Positions 7,474-11,846 of a DNA stretch of 11,846 bases are shown here, one piece after another. Source of the DNA: Armatimonadota bacterium (GTDB lineage: Bacteria > Armatimonadota > Zipacnadia > Zipacnadales > UBA11051); NCBI GenBank assembly GCA_003542955.1, contig DPJP01000262.1, forward strand, positions 1,044 to 12,889, in the 5' to 3' direction. Position 1 is the stretch's first letter. Every line of letters begins with the position of its first letter. The notes beneath the pieces are model-generated. The model was given only the letters and a program-made list of their open reading frames with translations. It did no database searches and was not told the origin of the DNA. A program made the position numbers and the translations under genes.

Positions 7474-8088
7474 ATGCCAGACTACTCTGACGACGTTCCC
7501 GAGTCGCCGTCGCCGTTGACGCTGGATGTGTTCCCGTTGCCGCTGATGGTGCTGGATGACAACGCCTGCATCCTCCACATGAACTATGCGGCGGAGGACC
7601 TTGTGGGGCAGGAGTTGACGATCTCGAGCGACACACGTTGCGGAGCCGTACTCCGGTGCACGCGCGCGTTCGCCACTCCGGAGGGGTGTGGGCTGTCGGA
7701 GAAGTGCCCGGAGTGTGTGTTGCGTAACACTGTTACCGAGGTCTACCGCACAGGCAAGATGAGCCGGCGGCCGGCACGCGTCGAGTTGTCCGACGGCGAT
7801 GACGGCCGGCACGCGATCAACATACTGGTCACCGCGTCACCGCTGATGCATGATGGTCGCATGCTTGTGCTGATGATGCTCGAGGACATCCCCGAGTTGG
7901 TCAACTCCGCCGGGCTGCTGCCCGTATGCGCGCACTGCGGGAAGATGAAGTCGCAGGATGGTCTGTGGTCGACGCCTGAGAGGTTCCTCCAGGAGGCTCT
8001 GAGCATTCACGTCTCCCATGGGCTGTGCCCCGATTGCCGTGAGACGTACTACCCCGAGGTGGACGTGCCGGCCGAGCGCGATGCTTGA
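7474..8088 (+). CDS. Cytoplasmic PAS-domain protein with two cysteine clusters
   Basis: This 204-aa protein has no signal peptide or membrane segment. ATG 7474 is the first start after an in-frame stop at 7414. The best upstream purine tract (GGAGA, 7456-7460) is 13 nt away, so translation may be weak. Residues about 15-140 form a PAS fold (FPLPLMVLDDNACILHMN, then a C-terminal MLVLMMLED strand). Inside it lies a cysteine cluster, C56-x5-C62-x9-C72-x5-C78-x2-C81 (core GCGLSEKCPECVLRN), known in some PAS-containing signalling proteins and able to hold a metal or Fe-S centre. Residues about 149-195 are the well-known tail module of PAS, response-regulator and phosphatase proteins: LPVCAHCGKMKS then SHGLCPDC, with C152, C155, C185 and C188 as likely Zn ligands. 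No kinase, GGDEF, phosphatase or HTH domain is present. It is probably a sensor or adaptor working through a partner, possibly redox- or ligand-responsive. Its central, divergent position suggests it serves this locus, which is inference. Confidence 0.9.
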   Translation: MPDYSDDVPESPSPLTLDVFPLPLMVLDDNACILHMNYAAEDLVGQELTISSDTRCGAVLRCTRAFATPEGCGLSEKCPECVLRNTVTEVYRTGKMSRRPARVELSDGDDGRHAINILVTASPLMHDGRMLVLMMLEDIPELVNSAGLLPVCAHCGKMKSQDGLWSTPERFLQEALSIHVSHGLCPDCRETYYPEVDVPAERDA

Positions 8089-8092
8089 GCCG

Positions 8093-8131
8093 GCTGGTCC
8101 GGCGCAATTCCACGCCTCCGCCGGGACCAGC
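8093..8131 (+). terminator. Terminator-like inverted repeat after the PAS gene
   Basis: GCTGGTCCGGCG (8093-8104) pairs with CGCCGGGACCAGC (8119-8131): a 12-bp stem with one bulged G and a 14-nt loop, starting 4 nt after the TGA. It is GC-rich and well placed to end the PAS transcript, but no T-run follows, so it may instead work with Rho or act as a 3'-end stabiliser. Confidence 0.5.
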
Positions 8132-8203
8132 GCCTGTCGCGGCGCAAGGTCGTACCGACGGTAGCGGCGAATGAGTCTCCGGTGTGACAGCCCGGCGTCT
8201 GCT

Positions 8204-8208
8204 GGAGG
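8204..8208 (+). promoter_or_regulatory. Ribosome binding site of the 783-aa beta-helix gene, wide spacing
   Basis: GGAGG 12 nt upstream of ATG 8221. The spacing is longer than usual, but no other in-frame start gives a signal peptide; an ATG at 8171 is in another frame. Confidence 0.5.
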
Positions 8209-8220
8209 CGATTCCCCACC

Positions 8221-10572
8221 ATGGCCCTTCTCGAGCATATTCCCCCCATTGGCGTTGTCTGGATCGTTGCCCTCGCCCTGACGCTCCCCGCAAGCCATTC
8301 GATGGCGCACTCCGACGTGTGGCTGAGTGTCGCGGAGTGTGGCGCCTCCGGATCGGACTTCAGCACCGTCGCATCCACCACCGACGGGTCGCAGCAGATC
8401 GTCGTGGAGGGCGTGGGAGACTTCAAGGTCGGCCAGGGCGTGATGGTCTCGAGGTGCAACATCCACTTCATCGGCGGCCGGCTGTGGGGCCCCAGCGGCC
8501 AGCACGCGAAGAACAAGCCCATCGAGACCGAATGCGAGTACCGTGGGTATGACGGCACCAAGGGGAGTTGGACGCCGTACGTGGTGGATATTCCAAATGT
8601 CTCGCCGCCCGTGTTCCGGTGGTCTGACGACCTGGGGCGCACGTGGAGCGAGGAGACCCCCATCACCGAGGGCTGGCACCCGCTGAGCGGCGGGGTGGAG
8701 ATCAAATTCGGTGAGCATGACTGGCAGCAGGGGTGGGTGATCACGTTCGCGGGTCGCGATCAGCTCGTGAGTGTGATCGAGCGGATCGAGGGGAACACGC
8801 TGACGCTTCGTGACGCGGCGAACCGGACCGTGGCCGACGCAGTGGTGAGGCACTGCGATGACGCGGCCATCCAGTCGGCGGTTGACCGAGCCGGTGCAGA
8901 GAAGCGTAACGTCTACTTCCCACCCGGACACTACCGCCTGGCCGCTGGGATCACCGTAGCGAACCCGATGGGCATCACGCTCGAAGGGCCGAACGGTGTT
9001 GACGCGGTGCTCGATATCAGCGAGGGCGAGGGCGCGTGCATCCGGCTGCGTGACGGCACGGAGGCCACACTGCGCAACCTGTGTTTCGTCGGCGGCAGCG
9101 GCTTCGACCAGCGGGACCAGATGGGGCACTTGCGCACAAAGGGCGCTTCCGGCGTATGGGGCTTCTACTTCATGCACTGCAATGCCCTGGGAATCAGCAA
9201 CACCGAGCGGGTGCTGGTTGAGAACTGCCATGCGAGGAGGATGTCTGCGGAGTGCTTCTACTCGGCGGGCAGATCGCGGGTGGGCGACAAGGAGCCTGAG
9301 CAGTATACGAAGGCGATCACCTACCTGCGGTGCTCGGTCGAAGACTGTGCCCGCAACGCCTTCAACAACAACGACATGGCGGAGAACACGAGTGTGCTCA
9401 ACTGCCGGGTGGTTGATGTGGGGGGCTGCACGTGGGAGGGGGCGTCACGCTTTGTGAAGTTCTGCGGCAACTACGTCCGCAACGGCGGCACCGTGGCGAT
9501 GGGGAACGTCCGCAGCCGCGCGGAGCACTACGAGCACCTGCCGACGGGGCAGCACCTGGTCAGCGACAACGTGTTCGAGAGCGGTGTGTGTTACGGGGGA
9601 TGCCAGGTGCGCGCGGCCGCCGGGGCCGTGCAGGTGCTGGTGACGGACAACACGTTTGTGAACTTCGGGACATCCGCAATCGAGATCATCGGCCAGGCCG
9701 ACAACCGCCACCTGACCGCGGAGACGAGCACGATCTCGGGCAATGTCATCGACCTGACTTCCTTCCTCGAAGAGCCCCAGAAGCGGTGGGCCGTGATGGT
9801 GACCGGCTCCCACGCAATCGTCAGCGACAACCAGGTCTACGTGCGTGGGGAGACCGACGCGGATGTGACCGCGATCCGTCTGCGCGAACCTGCAGTGAAC
9901 ATCAGCGTGCATGACAACCTCATCCGTGCCTGCGGCACGGGCATCCTGGCCGAGCGGGCCGACTCTCGTGTCACCGAGGTCATCGACGAGCGGACCTTCA
10001 CGGCCCTGCCCTCAGCGAGAGTGCACTTCGAGCGCCGGCTGTCGCACCGCTACCGGGGTTGGCACGTGGTGTGGCTGGAGAACGGTACGGCGGTGGGGGA
10101 ATCCACCATCGAGGATTTCGACCCCGATGGGTGCCGCTTCACCCTCCGTGAACCGCGCGACATGAAGGTTAACGATGCGTTCGAGGTCTACTCACCGACG
10201 GGCACCAACTGGGTGTTGCACTCCAACACGATCACCGACTGCACCGCGCCGCTGGTGCTGGACTGTTACGGGAGTGCGACGGCCGTGGCGCGCAACAACA
10301 CGATCACGCGCGGGCAGGCGACCGGCGTGGAGCAGGCGGTACTGGTCGGGGGACGCTTCAGCCTGATCGGCAATATCATATCCGGGTTTGACGAGCCCGA
10401 GTCGGCGACGCTCAGGCTCCGCCCGGACCGGCTGGGGAATCCGCCGCCGAATGTCTACCGCGACAACATCTTCGAGGGCTGCTGTAACGTCCTGGACGCC
10501 GAGGCGCTGCGGCTGTGGCAGGCAGCCACAACTTCGGGCAACGAGTTCATCGGATGTGCGAACCAACCGTAG
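8221..10572 (+). CDS. Secreted pectate-lyase-like beta-helix protein with an Asp-box motif
   Basis: This is a 783-aa protein. Its signal peptide (core VVWIVALALTL, cleavage near residue 29, SMA|H) supports ATG 8221. Residues about 30-210 form a beta-rich N-terminal region. It holds an Asp-box motif, S135-D-D-L-G-R-T-W142, the S/T-x-D-x-G-x-T-W pattern of sialidase-type propeller blades, here as a single copy. At D213-D214-AAIQSAVDRA, followed by VYFPPGHYRL, the typical start of a Pectate_lyase_3 (tailspike-like) beta-helix appears. Asn/Val/Ile-rich rungs then run to the C-terminus (for example VLVTDNTFVNFG, NISVHDNLIRACG, NWVLHSNTITDC). A beta-rich insert at about 580-660 interrupts the helix and resembles residues 168-211. 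Family members bind or cleave acidic or complex polysaccharides; no catalytic residues can be assigned. The next gene starts 35 bp downstream on the same strand, so the two are probably co-transcribed. Confidence 0.9.
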   Translation: MALLEHIPPIGVVWIVALALTLPASHSMAHSDVWLSVAECGASGSDFSTVASTTDGSQQIVVEGVGDFKVGQGVMVSRCNIHFIGGRLWGPSGQHAKNKPIETECEYRGYDGTKGSWTPYVVDIPNVSPPVFRWSDDLGRTWSEETPITEGWHPLSGGVEIKFGEHDWQQGWVITFAGRDQLVSVIERIEGNTLTLRDAANRTVADAVVRHCDDAAIQSAVDRAGAEKRNVYFPPGHYRLAAGITVANPMGITLEGPNGVDAVLDISEGEGACIRLRDGTEATLRNLCFVGGSGFDQRDQMGHLRTKGASGVWGFYFMHCNALGISNTERVLVENCHARRMSAECFYSAGRSRVGDKEPEQYTKAITYLRCSVEDCARNAFNNNDMAENTSVLNCRVVDVGGCTWEGASRFVKFCGNYVRNGGTVAMGNVRSRAEHYEHLPTGQHLVSDNVFESGVCYGGCQVRAAAGAVQVLVTDNTFVNFGTSAIEIIGQADNRHLTAETSTISGNVIDLTSFLEEPQKRWAVMVTGSHAIVSDNQVYVRGETDADVTAIRLREPAVNISVHDNLIRACGTGILAERADSRVTEVIDERTFTALPSARVHFERRLSHRYRGWHVVWLENGTAVGESTIEDFDPDGCRFTLREPRDMKVNDAFEVYSPTGTNWVLHSNTITDCTAPLVLDCYGSATAVARNNTITRGQATGVEQAVLVGGRFSLIGNIISGFDEPESATLRLRPDRLGNPPPNVYRDNIFEGCCNVLDAEALRLWQAATTSGNEFIGCANQP

Positions 10573-10594
10573 ATGAATGCGTGATGATCCGCGG

Positions 10595-10600
10595 AGGAGG
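10595..10600 (+). promoter_or_regulatory. Strong ribosome binding site of the last gene
   Basis: AGGAGG 7 nt before ATG 10608, the best Shine-Dalgarno match in the window. It fixes the start of a gene that otherwise lacks a stop within the window. Confidence 0.8.
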
Positions 10601-10607
10601 CGCGCTC

Positions 10608-11846
10608 ATGGGTATGTGTTCTGTGATGTGCCGGTGGCCGGTGCTGCTTGCGCTGGTTGCTATGCTGATCGGCGGAGGTGTGTGCGCGATGGCTGCTGAC
10701 GATACCATCGTCATCTATGTCTCGCCTCAGGGCAATGACGAGTGGAACGGAGCGAGCACGACGCTGACTGCGCCTGACGGCCCGGTGGCGACGCTGCAGA
10801 GGGCGCGTGAGTTGACACGGGGTCGCAAGATGTTGATGTCACACGCAGTCCCGGTGGCCGTCGAGCTTCTGCCCGGCACCTACGAACTCACAGAGGCGCT
10901 GTCGCTGACTGCGGAGGACTCCGGCATCGGCGTGCAGCCGGTGACATATCGAGCGGGGGGCGGCGAGGTCCGCCTGGTCGGCGGGCGGGTGCTGGAGGGC
11001 TTCCGGGCGGTGACCGACACGGCCATTCTGGAGCAGCTTCCGGAGCGGGCGCGCGGGAACGTCGTGCAGGTCGACCTGAAGGCCAACGGGGTCACGGATT
11101 ACGGTTCGCCGGGCGGCGGAGGGATGGAGCTGTTCTACAACGACGTGCCGATGACGCTCTCCCGCTGGCCGAACGAGGGCTTCGTGCGCATCAAGGACGT
11201 GCTGGAGGTCACTCCGGTCGACGTCAGGGGGACCAAGGGCGACAAGGGCGGCAAGTTCGTGTACGAGGAGGACCGCGCCTCCCGCTGGCTGGGAGAGAAG
11301 GACCTCTGGCTGCACGGCTACTGGTTCTGGGACTGGTCGGACCAGCGCATGCAAGTCGAGTCGATAGACACCGGGAACAAGGTCATCCAGATCAGGGAGC
11401 CCGAGAAGCATCACTACGGCTACCGCAAGGGCCAGTGGTACTACGCGTTCAACGCGCTGTCTGAGATCGACATGCCTGGAGAGTGGTATGCCGACCGCGA
11501 GGCGGGCGTGCTGTACTTCTGGCCGCCATCGCCGATTGAGAAGGGCCGCGCCGTGGTCTCGGTGATCCCGGCGCTCATCCAGCTTGACGGCGCCTCCAAC
11601 GTGCACATCGAGGGCCTGACGCTCGCGGCATGCCGGGGGACGGCGATCACGGTCAAGGGTGGTACGGGCGTCGAGGTGAGAGCATGTACGATCCGCAACA
11701 CCGGCGGCGGAGTGAGCATGTCGGGAGGGACGAACAACGGCGTGGTCGGCTGCGACATCCATGATACGGCGAAGGCGGGCATATCACTCGATTCCGGCGA
11801 CCGGAAGACGCTCACGCCGGCGGGCCTGTACGCGGAGAACAACCAC
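10608..11846 (+). CDS. Secreted beta-helix glycoside hydrolase-like protein (GH141/GH120 style), C-terminus cut by window edge
   Basis: The frame is open for 413 codons from ATG 10608 to the window edge, with no stop. A signal peptide covers residues 1 to about 29 (core PVLLALVAMLIGGG, AMA|A). The mature protein begins IYVSPQGNDEWNG (about 36-48), followed by a 'GPVATLQRARELTRG' segment and a 'LLPGTYEL' strand. This is the standard entry into a large group of secreted right-handed beta-helix enzymes that includes GH141 and GH120-like members. A Trp-rich stretch (WLHGYWFWDWSDQ, about 234-246) and PGEWYADREAGVLYFWPP from residue 290 are the strongest family marks. Beta-helix rungs start near 325 (NVHIEGLTLAACRGTAI). 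GH141 members act on fucosides or xylan and GH120 on xylosides; which applies cannot be decided, because active-site residues in the later rungs are outside the window. No canonical lipobox is present. Confidence 0.88.
   Translation, partial: MGMCSVMCRWPVLLALVAMLIGGGVCAMAADDTIVIYVSPQGNDEWNGASTTLTAPDGPVATLQRARELTRGRKMLMSHAVPVAVELLPGTYELTEALSLTAEDSGIGVQPVTYRAGGGEVRLVGGRVLEGFRAVTDTAILEQLPERARGNVVQVDLKANGVTDYGSPGGGGMELFYNDVPMTLSRWPNEGFVRIKDVLEVTPVDVRGTKGDKGGKFVYEEDRASRWLGEKDLWLHGYWFWDWSDQRMQVESIDTGNKVIQIREPEKHHYGYRKGQWYYAFNALSEIDMPGEWYADREAGVLYFWPPSPIEKGRAVVSVIPALIQLDGASNVHIEGLTLAACRGTAITVKGGTGVEVRACTIRNTGGGVSMSGGTNNGVVGCDIHDTAKAGISLDSGDRKTLTPAGLYAENNH

Noticed and set aside
7837..9231. Long minus-strand open frame of 464 codons
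   Set aside because: It spans the end of the PAS gene, the intergenic hairpin and the start of the beta-helix gene, with an Arg/His/Pro/Ala-rich product. The plus-strand genes there have domains and signal peptide. It is a GC-bias shadow.
10608..10697. Lipoprotein signal in the last gene (Cys at residue 26)
   Set aside because: The residues before the Cys are GGV, not a lipobox, and AMA|A fits ordinary signal peptidase I cleavage better.
10839..11762. Minus-strand open frame of 307 codons
   Set aside because: Antisense to the GH141/GH120-like gene, which has an excellent ribosome binding site, signal peptide and family motifs.

Overview
The window is high-GC bacterial DNA holding six protein-coding genes, two of them cut by the window edges. 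I see no tRNA, rRNA, CRISPR array, insertion sequence or phage gene. Five of the six predicted proteins begin with a Sec-type signal peptide and look like large secreted carbohydrate-active or polysaccharide-binding proteins. The sixth is a small cytoplasmic PAS-domain protein with two cysteine clusters. Such proteins are typical of environmental, Gram-negative-like polysaccharide degraders (Armatimonadota, Planctomycetota, Hydrogenedentes or Lentisphaerae style). This is an impression from protein style; the sequence contains no marker gene that fixes the taxon.

Layout. On the minus strand, reading right to left from about 7.3 kb: a 452-aa parallel beta-helix protein (7286 to 5928); a 314-bp gap; a 959-aa protein with two duplicated discoidin-like domains and a TIM-barrel hydrolase-like domain (5612 to 2733); a 62-bp gap; and a GH42-like beta-galactosidase-type enzyme (2670 to beyond position 1). 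On the plus strand, reading right from 7.47 kb: the PAS/cysteine-cluster protein (7474-8088); a 132-bp gap with a terminator-like hairpin; a 783-aa pectate-lyase-like beta-helix protein carrying an Asp-box motif (8221-10572); a 35-bp gap; and a GH141/GH120-like beta-helix enzyme that runs off the right edge (10608-11846).

The two arms diverge from a 187-bp intergenic region (7287-7473). It contains a perfect 14-bp GC-alternating palindrome and a weak minus-strand promoter candidate. The simplest reading is a locus for breaking down a complex glycan outside the cytoplasm, with a sensor-type protein encoded at its centre. No transporter, SusC/SusD pair, sulfatase or classical DNA-binding regulator is visible, so substrate and regulation remain inference. 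The most promising items for novelty are the 959-aa protein (duplicated N-terminal domains joined to an unassigned barrel), the GH42-like enzyme without the usual Asn before its putative acid/base Glu, and the stand-alone PAS protein with two metal-binding-type cysteine clusters and no recognisable output domain.
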